Assembly: GCF_001425165.1 (NCBI RefSeq)
Contig: NZ_LMDU01000011.1
Location: 58 to 64,057 of the forward strand
Length of the DNA: 64,000 nt
Source of the DNA: Pelomonas sp. Root405
GTDB taxonomy: Bacteria > Pseudomonadota > Gammaproteobacteria > Burkholderiales > Burkholderiaceae_C
Direction of reading: 5' to 3'
How positions within the stretch are numbered: position 1 is the first letter of the stretch; each line of letters starts with the position of its first letter. Both the position numbers and the translations under genes were made by a program. The notes under the pieces were generated by a model. That model ran no database searches. It saw nothing but the letters and a program-made list of their open reading frames with translations, and was not told where the DNA came from. Positions 23,037-32,624 of this stretch are shown here, piece by piece.

Positions 23037-23476
23037 CTGCGCCGGTAGGGGTCAGCGATGCCGAGGGCAGCGAGGATTTCGCTTTCACGCGCTTCCATGG
23101 CCGTTGCCTCGTCGTCGGCTTCGTGGTCATAGCCTTGCGCGTGCAGGGCGCCGTGCACCAGCATGTGGGCGTAATGGTCGAGCAGCGCGACGCCCATCTC
23201 GGCCGCTTCGCGCTCGACGACTTCGGCGCAGATGACGAGGTCGGCGCCGACCACCGGTTCGTGGGCGTAGTCGAAGGTCAGCACATTGGTCGCGTAGTCC
23301 TTGCCGCGGTACTCGCGGTTCAGCGCGCGCCCCTCTTCCGCGTCGACGATGCGCACGGCGATCTCGCCGGGCAGTTCCAGCGCCGCGCGGATGAAGCGCT
23401 GCACCTTGTGGCGCGGCAGCAGTGCGCGGTGGCGGGGGTCGGCGAACTGCAACGACAGGCTGAGCGCCGGCTTCAT
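23033..23476 (-). CDS. ybeY: Endoribonuclease YbeY (rRNA maturation)
   Basis: YbeY is a metal-dependent endoribonuclease involved in 16S rRNA 3'-end maturation and ribosome quality control. The 147-residue product has the metal motif [11 protein letters not shown] (HxxxHxxxxxH) near 112-122 and the block [18 protein letters not shown]. Its start overlaps the ybeZ stop by four bases, the usual ybeZ-ybeY arrangement. Confidence 0.94.
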   Translation of the reverse strand: MKPALSLSLQFADPRHRALLPRHKVQRFIRAALELPGEIAVRIVDAEEGRALNREYRGKDYATNVLTFDYAHEPVVGADLVICAEVVEREAAEMGVALLDHYAHMLVHGALHAQGYDHEADDEATAMEARESEILAALGIADPYRRS

Positions 23477-24438
23477 GCTTCACGCGCCTCGCGCTTGGCC
23501 CGGGCTTCATAGGCCTCGACGATGCGGGCCACCAGCGGATGGCGCACGACGTCGGCGCTGGTGAAGCGCGTCATCGCGATGCCCTTGACCTTGGCCAGCA
23601 CATGCTCGGCGTCGATGAGGCCGGACTGCACGCCGCGCGGCAGGTCGATCTGGCTGGTGTCGCCGGTGACGACGCAGCGGCTGCCGAAGCCCAGGCGCGT
23701 CAGGAACATCTTCATCTGCTCGGGGGTGGTGTTCTGCGCCTCGTCAAGGATGACGAAGGCGTGGTTGAGCGTGCGGCCGCGCATGAAGGCCAACGGCGCG
23801 ACTTCCAGCTGGCCCTTCTCGAAGGCCTTGGTCACGCGGTCGAAGCCGAGCAGGTCGTAGAGGGCGTCGTAGAGCGGTCGCAGATAGGGGTCGACCTTCT
23901 GCGTCAGGTCGCCCGGCAGAAAACCCAGGCGCTCGCCGGCCTCGACGGCCGGGCGCGTGAGGATGATGCGCTGCACGGTCGAACGCTCCAGCGCATCGAC
24001 CGCGCAGGCCACGGCCAGAAAGGTCTTGCCGGTGCCCGCGGGGCCCAGGCCGATGGTGATGTCGTGCGACAGGATCTGCTGCAGGTATTGATGCTGGCGC
24101 GGCGTGCGCGCCGACAAGTCGGTGCGGCGCGTGCGCAGCACCAGCGGGTCTTCGTCGCCCGGCGCGGCCGCGTCCGGCTCGGGCGCCCTGGCTTCGATGA
24201 GGGCAAGCTGCAAGGTCTCGGCCGGCAGCGGGCGGCGCGCGCGTTCGTAGAGGCTTTCCAGCAAAGCCTTGGCGCGTTCGGCGGCGGCCTTGGGGCCGTC
24301 GACACGGAACTCGGCATCGCGCCGGCTGAGCTTCACGCCGAGACTGGCCTCGATCTCGCGCAGGTGGGCGTCGAGGCTGCCGCAGACGCGCGCCAGACGG
24401 GTGTTGTCGGCCGGATCGAGGGTGAAGCGCAGGATCAC
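23473..24438 (-). CDS. ybeZ: PhoH-like ATPase YbeZ
   Basis: The product of about 321 residues is a PhoH-family ATPase with Walker [12 protein letters not shown], Walker [12 protein letters not shown], and the conserved [13 protein letters not shown]. It is the usual partner of YbeY in RNA processing. There is no ATG near the expected N-terminus; the GTG at 24438 gives [12 protein letters not shown], which matches family starts. A long upstream extension overlaps the divergent kinase gene and is not credible. Confidence 0.92.
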   Translation of the reverse strand: MILRFTLDPADNTRLARVCGSLDAHLREIEASLGVKLSRRDAEFRVDGPKAAAERAKALLESLYERARRPLPAETLQLALIEARAPEPDAAAPGDEDPLVLRTRRTDLSARTPRQHQYLQQILSHDITIGLGPAGTGKTFLAVACAVDALERSTVQRIILTRPAVEAGERLGFLPGDLTQKVDPYLRPLYDALYDLLGFDRVTKAFEKGQLEVAPLAFMRGRTLNHAFVILDEAQNTTPEQMKMFLTRLGFGSRCVVTGDTSQIDLPRGVQSGLIDAEHVLAKVKGIAMTRFTSADVVRHPLVARIVEAYEARAKREAREA

Positions 24439-24525
24439 GATGGGTTCTGAAGAGTGAGAGCGGGAATTGTCGCTGGTGCATTCCCGCCCGCACGCGAGCC
24501 TGCCCCTCCCGCACAATGCCGCCCC

Positions 24526-25938
24526 ATGACTCCCCCGACCGCGCCGCAAGCCGCAATGGCCCGACGCCTTCCTCTTTTTCTGCTGGTTTCCGCGGCGCTG
24601 GTCTGGCCTGCCGTCGCCCATGCCCAGACGCTGGCCGGTCCTGAATGGGCCGCCGTGTTCCGTGGCTGGGTGGCCGCGATGCTGGCACTGATGGCCACCA
24701 TCGTCGGCCTGGTCGCCGGCCTGCACCACCGCGAGAAGCCTGCGAACTTCCTGGTCGGCATGATGTTGAGCTGGGTGGTGTTGCGCGCGGCCGGCGCTTC
24801 GGGCGCCGCCGGGCTGCGGCCTCTGCTGATGACGCTGCTGGTGCTGTGCGGCGTGCAATACCTGCTGCGCCAGATGAACTGGAAGCGCAGCTGGATTGAC
24901 CATGCGCTGCTGATCCAGTGCCTGGTCGTGCCGGCCAGCCTGCTGCTCACAGGTGGCCAGGTCAGCATCCTTGCGACGCTGTGGCAGGTGGTGTTGAGCC
25001 TGGAACTGATTGCCGCGATGGGCTGGGCGCTGTGGTTGCGCCGGTTGCGCCTGGAGGCAGCGCCCGACGAGATGCAGGCTCGCGAGTTCCGCCTGATGGC
25101 CGTGCTGCTGCTGCCGACCATGCTGGCCCTTCTCGCCGAGATGGCACTTGCCGCGCTGAGCGAGCCGCTATGGCTGTCGGCCTCACCCTGGTTGAGCCTG
25201 GCGCTGCCGGTGCTGATGCTGGCGCTGGGGCTGCAACTGGTGAACAGCGTCGCCCATGCCCGGCTGGATGCCGAGAAGCGCATTGCGGCCATCGAGCAGC
25301 GCATGTCAGAGCGCATCGCCGACGTCGAGCGCAGCCATGCCCAGCTCGCCGAGCAGAAGCTCGAACAGGTCACCGAACGCGAGCGCAAGCGCATTGCGGC
25401 CGACCTGCACGACGACCTCGGCGCCAAGCTGCTGACCATCGTGCACACCAGCGAGTCCGACCGCATTTCGACGCTGGCGCGCGAAGCGCTGGAAGAGATG
25501 CGTTTGTCGGTGCGTGGGCTGACCGGCAAGCCGGTCCACCTGATCGATGCATTAGGCGACTGGCGTGCTGAAGTCGTGTCGCGCCTCGGCCAAGCCAACA
25601 TCCTGGCGGAGTGGAAGTCGCCCGCAGAAGACATCGAGCACACGTTCCAGGCGCGCTCCTACGTGCAGACGACGCGCATCCTGCGTGAGTCGGTCTCCAA
25701 CATCATCAAGCACAGCGGCGCAACGCACGCGACCATTTCCAGCGCGGTGCAGGAGGGTGATTTCATCTTGACGATTCAGGACAACGGACAGGGCATACCG
25801 ACCGAACTGGACGGCAGGTTGGACAGAGGCCACGGCATGGCGAGCATGAAATCACGCGCCAAGCAAATGCATGGCCAATGCCTGGTTGAATCCGGCCCGG
25901 GCTGGGGTACTGTCATCCGTCTGACGATTCCGCTCTAG
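24526..25938 (+). CDS. Membrane sensor histidine kinase, NarL/DesK type
   Basis: The 470-residue protein has about six to seven hydrophobic segments in the first 250 residues, a short coiled linker, a HisKA_3 dimerisation helix with ERKRIAADLHDDLGAKL (phospho-His in LHDD), and an HATPase domain with RESVSNIIKHSGA and DNGQGIP. It autophosphorylates and passes phosphate to the response regulator encoded 15 bases downstream. No extracellular sensor domain is visible, so the signal is probably sensed in the membrane. The ATG giving MTPPTAPQ was chosen. Confidence 0.87.
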   Translation: MTPPTAPQAAMARRLPLFLLVSAALVWPAVAHAQTLAGPEWAAVFRGWVAAMLALMATIVGLVAGLHHREKPANFLVGMMLSWVVLRAAGASGAAGLRPLLMTLLVLCGVQYLLRQMNWKRSWIDHALLIQCLVVPASLLLTGGQVSILATLWQVVLSLELIAAMGWALWLRRLRLEAAPDEMQAREFRLMAVLLLPTMLALLAEMALAALSEPLWLSASPWLSLALPVLMLALGLQLVNSVAHARLDAEKRIAAIEQRMSERIADVERSHAQLAEQKLEQVTERERKRIAADLHDDLGAKLLTIVHTSESDRISTLAREALEEMRLSVRGLTGKPVHLIDALGDWRAEVVSRLGQANILAEWKSPAEDIEHTFQARSYVQTTRILRESVSNIIKHSGATHATISSAVQEGDFILTIQDNGQGIPTELDGRLDRGHGMASMKSRAKQMHGQCLVESGPGWGTVIRLTIPL

Positions 25939-25953
25939 CTTTTGAGGCCCGCC

Positions 25954-26607
25954 ATGAACCACATCCTGTTGCTCGAAGACATCCCGGAGATTCGTGCCTG
26001 GCTCAAGGCGCTGGTCAAGCAGGTGTTCGCCAACGCTCAGATCACCGAATGCTCGCGCGTGCAGGACGCACTGGCCCTGGTCAACGGCCAGCGCTTCACG
26101 CTGGCGTTGCTCGACCTCGGCTTGCCCGACGGCTCGGGCGTCGAAGTCATCGCCGCGCTGCGCGAGAAGCAACCCGAGGTGCAGTCGGTCATCGTCACCA
26201 TCCACGACGACGACGAGCACCTGTTCCCCGCATTGCAGGCAGGCGCTTTCGGCTATCTGCTCAAGGAACAGTCCCGCGAGCTGCTCGTCGAACAGCTACA
26301 GCGCATGAGTGGCGGCGAGCCGCCGCTGTCGCCGTCCATCGCGCGCAAGGTCATTGCCTACTTCGCGGCACAGGTGAAGAAGCCGACCTCGACCTTGCTG
26401 CACGAAGTCTCCCTGACGGACCGTGAAACCGAAGTGCTGCTTCGGGTGGCCAAGGGCTACACGCTGCCGGAAATCGGTGTGCAGCTGGGCCTTTCCCGCC
26501 ACACCATTGCCGACTATGTGAAGCAGATCTACCGCAAGCTCAACGTGAGCTCGCGCGCAGAGGCCGCGCTGGAAGCGCAGCGCCTGGGTTTGTTCGGTCG
26601 CAACTGA
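25954..26607 (+). CDS. LuxR/NarL-family response regulator
   Basis: The 217-residue regulator has a receiver domain with ILLLEDIPEIR (acidic pair), phospho-acceptor Asp in LALLDLGLPDGSG, and Lys in YLLKEQ, followed by a LuxR-type helix-turn-helix (LTDRETEVLLRVAKGYTLPEIGVQLGLSRHTI). It is the cognate partner of the kinase immediately upstream. Target genes are unknown. The ATG at 25954 is preferred to a TTG four codons upstream. Confidence 0.92.
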   Translation: MNHILLLEDIPEIRAWLKALVKQVFANAQITECSRVQDALALVNGQRFTLALLDLGLPDGSGVEVIAALREKQPEVQSVIVTIHDDDEHLFPALQAGAFGYLLKEQSRELLVEQLQRMSGGEPPLSPSIARKVIAYFAAQVKKPTSTLLHEVSLTDRETEVLLRVAKGYTLPEIGVQLGLSRHTIADYVKQIYRKLNVSSRAEAALEAQRLGLFGRN

Positions 26608-26634
26608 GCCTGAACCGGCCCGGATAATCGGGCC

Positions 26635-27204
26635 ATGATTGGAAGACTCAGCGGCGTCATCGCCGAGAAATCGCCGCCGCAGGTCGTCATCGACGTGGCG
26701 GGCGTCGGCTATGAAGTGGATGTGCCGATGAGCACCTTCTTCAACCTGGGTGGCCTGGGCGAACGCGCCGTGCTGCTGACCCACCTGACCGTGCGCGAGG
26801 ACGCGCATCAGCTGTTCGGCTTCCTCACCCACGAGGAAAGAGCCACCTTCCGCCAGCTGATCAAGATCAGCGGCGTCGGACCGAGGATGGCGCTCGGGTT
26901 GCTGTCGGGCCTGTCGGTCGCCGAACTGGCGCAGGCCGTGACCCGCCAGGAAGCCGGCCGACTGACCAAGGTGCCCGGCATCGGCAAGAAGACAGCCGAA
27001 CGCCTGTTGCTGGAGCTCAAGGGCAAGCTGGGTGCTGACCTGGCGCTGCCGGCCACGGTCGCCAACGATGCACAGGCGGACATCCTGCAGGCACTGGTCG
27101 CGCTGGGCTATAGCGAGAAGGACGCTGCAGCCGCTCTCAAGGCCTTGCCGCTTGATGTCGGTGTCAGCGACGGCATCAAGCTGGCTCTCAAGAAACTGTC
27201 GTGA
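26635..27204 (+). CDS. ruvA: Holliday junction DNA helicase subunit RuvA
   Basis: RuvA binds Holliday junctions and loads the RuvB motor. The 189-residue product has the N-terminal OB fold ([28 protein letters not shown]), two helix-hairpin-helix motifs ([15 protein letters not shown] and [12 protein letters not shown]), and the C-terminal RuvB-binding domain. It precedes ruvB by 79 bases. ruvC is not adjacent. Confidence 0.96.
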   Translation: MIGRLSGVIAEKSPPQVVIDVAGVGYEVDVPMSTFFNLGGLGERAVLLTHLTVREDAHQLFGFLTHEERATFRQLIKISGVGPRMALGLLSGLSVAELAQAVTRQEAGRLTKVPGIGKKTAERLLLELKGKLGADLALPATVANDAQADILQALVALGYSEKDAAAALKALPLDVGVSDGIKLALKKLS

Positions 27205-27283
27205 AACCCTCTTTTCGTTCTGTTCCATCACGACGCCCTCGGCGGGCGCATGCCGCCGCATGCGCGGCGGCGAGAGGCTTTTC

Positions 27284-28333
27284 ATGAGCATCCAGACAGA
27301 CGACTTCGCCGCGCCACCGCGACTGGTCAACGCGGCGCCCGAGTCCGCCCGCGAAGAGGCGATGGAACGCGCGCTGCGTCCCAAGCTGCTGGACGACTAC
27401 GTCGGCCAGGTCAAGGCCCGCGAGCAGTTGGAGATTTTCATCGGCGCGGCCAAGAAGCGCCGCGAGGCCCTGGACCACGTGCTGCTGTTCGGCCCGCCGG
27501 GTCTGGGCAAGACGACGCTGTCCCACATCATCGCGGCCGAACTGGGCGTCAACCTGCGGCAGACCTCGGGCCCCGTGCTTGAAAAACCCAAGGACCTCGC
27601 TGCCATCCTGACCAATCTTGAGAAGAACGACGTTCTTTTCATCGACGAAATCCACCGCCTCAGCCCCGTCGTCGAGGAAATCCTGTACCCGGCGCTGGAG
27701 GATTACCAGATCGACATCATGATCGGCGAGGGCCCGGCCGCACGCTCCATCAAGCTGGACCTGCAGCCATTCACGCTGGTGGGTGCGACGACGCGAGCCG
27801 GCATGCTGACCAATCCGCTGCGCGACCGCTTCGGCATCGTCGCGCGGCTGGAGTTCTACACGCCAGCTGAACTGCAGCGCATCGTGACGCGCTCGGCCGG
27901 ATTGCTCGGCGCGCCCATCGACGCCGACGGCGCGCTGGAGATCGCCCGCCGTTCGCGCGGCACGCCGCGCATCGCCAACCGGCTGCTGCGCCGCGTGCGC
28001 GACTATGCCGAGGTGAAGGCCGACGGCCGCATCGTCGCCGGCATTGCCGACAAGGCGCTGGTCATGCTGGACGTCGACCCGCAAGGCTTCGACCTGATGG
28101 ACCGCAAGCTGCTGGAAGCCATCGTGCACCGCTTCGACGGCGGGCCGGTGGGATTGGAGAACGTCGCCGCGGCCATTGGCGAGGAAGCCGGCACCATCGA
28201 GGACGTCATTGAGCCCTATCTGATCCAGCAGGGCTTCCTGCAACGCACGCCCCGCGGCCGCGTCGCCACGCTGGCGGCCTGGCGCCATCTTGGCCTGGCG
28301 CCACCGAGCAAGCCCGACCTGTTCTCGGAATAG
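27284..28333 (+). CDS. ruvB: Holliday junction DNA helicase subunit RuvB
   Basis: RuvB is the hexameric AAA+ motor for branch migration. The 349-residue product has Walker [11 protein letters not shown], Walker [10 protein letters not shown], sensor 1 [10 protein letters not shown] and the winged-helix C-terminal domain ([12 protein letters not shown]). The ATG at 27284 gives MSIQTDDF, as in homologues, with GAGAGG upstream. A bidirectional terminator follows. Confidence 0.96.
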   Translation: MSIQTDDFAAPPRLVNAAPESAREEAMERALRPKLLDDYVGQVKAREQLEIFIGAAKKRREALDHVLLFGPPGLGKTTLSHIIAAELGVNLRQTSGPVLEKPKDLAAILTNLEKNDVLFIDEIHRLSPVVEEILYPALEDYQIDIMIGEGPAARSIKLDLQPFTLVGATTRAGMLTNPLRDRFGIVARLEFYTPAELQRIVTRSAGLLGAPIDADGALEIARRSRGTPRIANRLLRRVRDYAEVKADGRIVAGIADKALVMLDVDPQGFDLMDRKLLEAIVHRFDGGPVGLENVAAAIGEEAGTIEDVIEPYLIQQGFLQRTPRGRVATLAAWRHLGLAPPSKPDLFSE

Positions 28334-28357
28334 ACGCCCGCAAGCTGAGCGCCTATG

Positions 28358-28390
28358 AAAAAAGCGCCCCGCGGGGCGCTTTCCTGTTTC
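28358..28390. terminator. Bidirectional terminator between ruvB and the porin gene
   Basis: The perfect inverted repeat aaagcgcccc/ggggcgcttt (28361-28382) sits between two convergent genes. The minus strand has a run of six T, suiting the porin gene; the plus-strand tail is weaker (TTTCCTGTTT). Confidence 0.85.
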
Positions 28391-28403
28391 CGATCCCGAA
28401 GGA

Positions 28404-29339
28404 TCAGAAGTTGTGGCGAACGCCAACAGCCAGCGAGCTGAAATCGGGCACGCCAACACCGTTGTAGTCGGTCTTGGTGAAGAAGCCGTAGGCCTTCGTG
28501 CGCTTGCTCAGGTTGTAGTTGTAGCCAGCAGTGAACTGCTTGGCGCCGCCGGTGCGGAAGCTGCCATCACCACCGGCGCGGCTGCCGCCGACGTTCAAAT
28601 GGAACTCGGACTGGCCGATTGCGTACATGGCGGCCAGGCGGCCCACATCACGAGTCTTGAAACCGCCGATATCTTCACGCTGGAAGTAACCGCCAAAGGT
28701 GAAAGCACCCAGTTCGTACAGACCGCGCACGGCGTACTGCTTGTAGTTGCCGACCTTCTCGTAGCCGAAGCCGGCGTGCAGAGGACCCATGTCGTAATTG
28801 ACGGCCACATCGAACGCGCGCGGGCCGGCGCCTTCACCGGCCGCAACGCCCACTTCTGCCGAGAAGCCGGTCGGCGAGCTGGGCGTGAAGTAGGAAACCT
28901 TGTTGTTGGTCGTGAAGCGGGTGCCGTACAGGTTGTCAGCGGACGTGCCCGTGTCATGGTTGTGCATGCTCACGTAGTCGGCCGTCGCGAAGTACGAGCC
29001 CGGGAACCACTTGCCCAGACGCACGCCACCGAAGGCGCCTTCGAGCTGAACCCACGAAGCGCGGTTCCAGAAAGTGGTACCGCCGCTGGCGGCGCCGTTG
29101 TCGCTGTTCAAGCCGTGCTCAAGCGAGAACGAAGCCTTCAGGCCGCCGCCGAGTTCTTCGGTGCCCTTGAAGCCAAGGCGCGACGAATTGTTTTGCACCA
29201 CGACCTTGCGGTCTTGCGAGCCGACCTTCTGGCTTTCGACGCTGGTGTTGATACGGCCCCAGAGGGTGACCGAGCTTTGTGCGAAAGCCGGGGCGGCGGT
29301 GATAGCGGCCAGAGCGGCGACAAGTGCAATCTTCTTCAT
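28404..29339 (-). CDS. Gram-negative porin
   Basis: The 311-residue product has a signal peptide (MKKIALVAALAAITAAPAFA) and the betaproteobacterial porin pattern: SSVTLWGRINTSVE at the mature N-terminus, SRLGFKGTEELGGGLKASFSLE, and a terminal beta-strand ending GVRHNF with the C-terminal Phe needed for outer-membrane assembly. It would form a trimeric beta-barrel for small solutes. It is slightly shorter than many Burkholderiales porins (350-380 residues). Codon choice looks like that of a highly expressed gene. Confidence 0.92.
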   Translation of the reverse strand: MKKIALVAALAAITAAPAFAQSSVTLWGRINTSVESQKVGSQDRKVVVQNNSSRLGFKGTEELGGGLKASFSLEHGLNSDNGAASGGTTFWNRASWVQLEGAFGGVRLGKWFPGSYFATADYVSMHNHDTGTSADNLYGTRFTTNNKVSYFTPSSPTGFSAEVGVAAGEGAGPRAFDVAVNYDMGPLHAGFGYEKVGNYKQYAVRGLYELGAFTFGGYFQREDIGGFKTRDVGRLAAMYAIGQSEFHLNVGGSRAGGDGSFRTGGAKQFTAGYNYNLSKRTKAYGFFTKTDYNGVGVPDFSSLAVGVRHNF

Positions 29340-29405
29340 CGTTTTGCCTTTACAGAGAGGTTGGGCGAGGGCTGGAGCCCGTGCCTAGAAGGACAAGTGG
29401 CGGCG

Positions 29406-29411
29406 AGTATA
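29406..29411 (-). promoter_or_regulatory. Probable -10 box of the porin promoter
   Basis: On the minus strand TATACT lies about 67 bases upstream of the porin ATG, close to the TATAAT consensus. No good -35 is seen at the right distance, so the promoter may need an activator. This is a weak call from sequence alone. Confidence 0.4.
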
Positions 29412-29491
29412 GGAGCGGGTTTTACCGCATCTGACCAGAGCGACGCGTGGATGCAACAGTAGGCTTAGGGACTTGAAATGGCCGTGGCGCC

Positions 29492-30136
29492 TCAAGCCGC
29501 GACGTCGTCGGCGCTCAACCCCGCCAGGTGGTGGCCGTCGTTCCACCCCACCAGCGTGAAACCGTCGGGGGTCGCGAGCAGGCGGTTGATGGTGGCGTTG
29601 CCGAGCTGCCAGCTGCGCGGCGCATCGAGCGCCACCCGGGTCGCAGCGCGGTAAAGGCAGTCCAGCACACCACCATGCGCCACGAGGGCGATGCTCTGAC
29701 CGGGATGGCCAGCGGTGGCGCGCATGGCAGCCGTAAGGCAGCGGGCGCTGAAAACATTCAGGCTCTCGCCACCGCCGACGGGAAAGTCCGGCTCGCGGCG
29801 GCGCCAGCGCGCCGCATCCTCAGGGTAACCCTGATCGATCTCCTGCCAGCTCAGGCCTTCGAAGCGGCCAAAGGCGCGTTCACGCAGGCCGCTGTCGAAC
29901 GTGATCGACACACCTTGTGTGCGAGCAACTGCCTCGGCGGTCTGGCGCGCGCGGCTGAGATCGCTGGAATAGATGGCCGCCAGCGGCTCGTCAGCCAGCG
30001 CCTCGGCCAAGCGCTCGGCCTGCGCCAGGCCGAGGGCGCTCAGCGGGATGTCGGTATGCCCCTGGATGCGCGTGGCGCGATTCCAGGCGGTCTCACCGTG
30101 GCGGATGACGATGAGCCGGGTGACCTGCTCCAGCAC
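29492..30136 (-). CDS. Histidine phosphatase family protein (phosphoglycerate mutase-like)
   Basis: The 214-residue protein carries the histidine-phosphatase signature LIVIRHGETAWNR, the second Arg block SSDLSRARQTAE, the acid segment LRERAFGRFEGLSW and the second His in LVAHGGVLDC. It could be a GpmB-type or CobC-type phosphatase; the substrate is unclear. The start is GTG and overlaps the stop of the upstream DUF1840 gene by one base, so the two are coupled. Confidence 0.85.
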   Translation of the reverse strand: MLEQVTRLIVIRHGETAWNRATRIQGHTDIPLSALGLAQAERLAEALADEPLAAIYSSDLSRARQTAEAVARTQGVSITFDSGLRERAFGRFEGLSWQEIDQGYPEDAARWRRREPDFPVGGGESLNVFSARCLTAAMRATAGHPGQSIALVAHGGVLDCLYRAATRVALDAPRSWQLGNATINRLLATPDGFTLVGWNDGHHLAGLSADDVAA

Positions 30137-30459
30137 TAGACACCCCAGACGACATCGGCGCCTTCGCGGTGGCTGCGCTGCATCAGCTCGCGCAGCGGCC
30201 AGGCGCGCTGGCGCAGGGAAACACCTTGGCGGCGCGGCACCGGTTCACCGGCCGCCTTCGCCGCGTCGACCGCCCGCTGGAACTGCGCATCGTCTTCCGC
30301 GACGCCTGCTTCGAGTGCCAGCACAAGCCCCGGCAGGGCCGCAGCTTCGAGGATGCCTTGGGGCGCGGGTTCACGCCCCATCAGGCGCAGCACGGCATCG
30401 GCCGAGTCGGCCATCATGATGACGTCGGCGCCTGCCTTGGATTTGAAGCGGTAGAGCAT
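30136..30459 (-). CDS. DUF1840 family protein
   Basis: The 107-residue product matches the small DUF1840 family of Betaproteobacteria: MLYRFKSKAGADVIMM at the N-terminus and QRAWPLRELMQRSHREGADVVWGV at the C-terminus. It has no signal peptide and no known activity. It lies between the GGDEF/EAL gene (29 bases upstream) and the phosphatase gene (one-base overlap) on the same strand. Confidence 0.85.
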   Translation of the reverse strand: MLYRFKSKAGADVIMMADSADAVLRLMGREPAPQGILEAAALPGLVLALEAGVAEDDAQFQRAVDAAKAAGEPVPRRQGVSLRQRAWPLRELMQRSHREGADVVWGV

Positions 30460-30488
30460 GGCCGCATTGTGCGCGCGGCCATCCGGAC

Positions 30489-32624
30489 TCAACCGTTGGC
30501 CAGCCCCAGCCAGCCCGATACCGGCGTGTCAACCACGTAGCGCCGCGGGCGCACGCGCTGCTCGAACTCGTCGGGCCGCAGCGGCTTGGCGAAGAGATAG
30601 CCCTGGAACTCATGACAACCCGCCTGGGCCAGGAAGTCGCGCTGCGCCTCCGTCTCCACGCCTTCGGCAATAACCTGCAGGCCGAGCGCGCGGCCCATCT
30701 GCACGATGGCATTGGTGATGCCGACATCGCTGGGATCGCCCGGCAGGCCTTGAACGAAGCTGCGGTCGATCTTGAGGCGCTGGATGGGGAAGCGCTTCAG
30801 ATAGGCGAGCGACGAATAGCCGGTGCCGAAGTCGTCGATGGACAGCGTGACGCCGAGTGCCGCCAGCGCGCGCATGCGCCTGAGGCCTTCCTCGGCATCC
30901 CCGATCAGCACGCCCTCGGTCAGCTCCAGCTCCAGCATGCTGGCCGGCAGCATGGCCTCGCGCAGGGCCTCGGCGACGGTCTCGACGAAATGGGCCTGCT
31001 GGAACTGCAGCGCCGACACGTTGACGGCCACCGGCATGCGCAAGCCACGGCTGAGCCAGTGGGCGGCCTGCGAGACGGCTTCGCGCAGCACCCATTCGCC
31101 GATGGCGATGACAAAGCCGCTTTCCTCTGCCAGCGGGATGAACTCGGCCGGCGAGATGTCGCCACGTTGCGGGTCGCGCCAGCGGATCAGCGCCTCGGCG
31201 CCGATGACGCGGTCGCTGCCCAGTTCCACTTGGGGCTGGTAATGCAGGCGGAAGCGACCTTCGGCAAGGGCCTGGCGCATGTCGTGGTCCAGGCGCATGC
31301 GCGACAGCAGGTCGACCTCTTTCCGCGGCACGTGGAAGCGGAAACCAGCCCGGCCGCTTTCCTTGACCCAGTGCATCGCGCGCTCGGCGCTGGCCATCAG
31401 TTCGTCGGGTGAGTTGCCGTCGCCCGGGTAGAGCGCAATGCCGCAGCTGGCCGTGACCGTGAAGCTGAGCGTGTCGAAACTGAAGGGTTGGGCCAGCAAT
31501 TGCTGCACGCGGCGGGCGGCGGCTTCGGCCTCGAACATCTGCGCGCCGTCGATGAGCAGCGCGAACTCGTCGCCGCCCAGGCGGGCCAGCGTGTCATTGG
31601 CGCCGACGGCGCCACGCAGGCGCTCGACGATATCGCGCAGCACGCGGTCGCCATAGCTGTGGCCCAGGGTGTCGTTGATCTGCTTGAAGCGGTCCAGGTC
31701 CAGGTGCAGCAGCGCGAAAGCAGGTGCCGGGTCGCCAGTCGCGACGGCAGCCATCTGCTGGACGATGCGATCAGCCAGCGCCCGGCGGTTGGGCGCACCG
31801 GTCAGCACGTCGGAACGGCCGAGCTCCTCGATGCGCTGGTGGGCGGCGAGCTTTTCGCTGAGATCGCGAAATGAAAAGACTCGCCCGATCGGCTCGCCGC
31901 GGCTCATCTGCGGCAGCGACACCTGTTCCAGCACCCGCCCGTCGGCCAGTCTCAGCACGTCACTGGAACGCATCAGCGGCGCATCCAGCAGTGCCTCAAT
32001 GCGCAGCCGGTACTGCTCGCCGTCGCGCATGACGCGCTGCAGGCTCAGCCACAGGCCGGCGTCGCCGGGCTCGTGCAGCAGGCCGCCCGGCAGGCCCCAG
32101 AGCTTGGCGAAACGGCGGTTGAAGCTGCGCACGCGACCGGCCAGGTCGACGACGAGGATGCCATCAGCGGTGGACTCCAGCGTCGCGCGCAGCTCGGCCA
32201 GCAACGTCTCGCGCTCGGCCTCGGCACGGCGGCGGCGGGTCTGGTCGTGCAGCAGCACCAGCCAGTAGCGTCCGCCGTCCGGCGTGTGGATGGGGCTGAT
32301 GGCGCGGCTGACCCAGCGCGGCTGACCGTCGCTGTGAGTCAGCACGGTGTCGGAGCGGATCCGTGCAAAAGGATCTCGCGCAGCCCCCTGCCAGAAGGCT
32401 TCATCCTCCAGCGAGCCGCACAAGGCGCCCGGCGCCTGGCCCAGGGCGCGCTCGGGCTTGAGGCCGAGCAGACGCAGCGCCGCACGGTTGACGACGCTGA
32501 CCGTCAGGCTCTCGCCATCCACCAACCAGGCCGGTTCGGGCAAGCCCTCCAGCAATGCGCCGATCACGGACGGCGCCTCGAAAACGTGCGGCAAGGCCGG
32601 GTGAGCCTCGCGGCTGGCGTTCAC
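30489..32624 (-). CDS. PAS-PAS-GGDEF-EAL cyclic-di-GMP signalling protein
   Basis: The 711-residue protein has two PAS-like sensor regions (about 20-130 and 145-255), a GGDEF domain with intact LGGDEFAL (350-354), and an EAL domain with GAEALIRW (477-479), DDFGTGYSSL and KIDRSFV. It may make and break cyclic-di-GMP; both active sites look intact, so the net activity is open. There are no membrane helices, so the signal is cytoplasmic. It overlaps the upstream HD-GYP gene by four bases, an unusual coupling of two cyclic-di-GMP hydrolase-type genes. Confidence 0.92.
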   Translation of the reverse strand: MNASREAHPALPHVFEAPSVIGALLEGLPEPAWLVDGESLTVSVVNRAALRLLGLKPERALGQAPGALCGSLEDEAFWQGAARDPFARIRSDTVLTHSDGQPRWVSRAISPIHTPDGGRYWLVLLHDQTRRRRAEAERETLLAELRATLESTADGILVVDLAGRVRSFNRRFAKLWGLPGGLLHEPGDAGLWLSLQRVMRDGEQYRLRIEALLDAPLMRSSDVLRLADGRVLEQVSLPQMSRGEPIGRVFSFRDLSEKLAAHQRIEELGRSDVLTGAPNRRALADRIVQQMAAVATGDPAPAFALLHLDLDRFKQINDTLGHSYGDRVLRDIVERLRGAVGANDTLARLGGDEFALLIDGAQMFEAEAAARRVQQLLAQPFSFDTLSFTVTASCGIALYPGDGNSPDELMASAERAMHWVKESGRAGFRFHVPRKEVDLLSRMRLDHDMRQALAEGRFRLHYQPQVELGSDRVIGAEALIRWRDPQRGDISPAEFIPLAEESGFVIAIGEWVLREAVSQAAHWLSRGLRMPVAVNVSALQFQQAHFVETVAEALREAMLPASMLELELTEGVLIGDAEEGLRRMRALAALGVTLSIDDFGTGYSSLAYLKRFPIQRLKIDRSFVQGLPGDPSDVGITNAIVQMGRALGLQVIAEGVETEAQRDFLAQAGCHEFQGYLFAKPLRPDEFEQRVRPRRYVVDTPVSGWLGLANG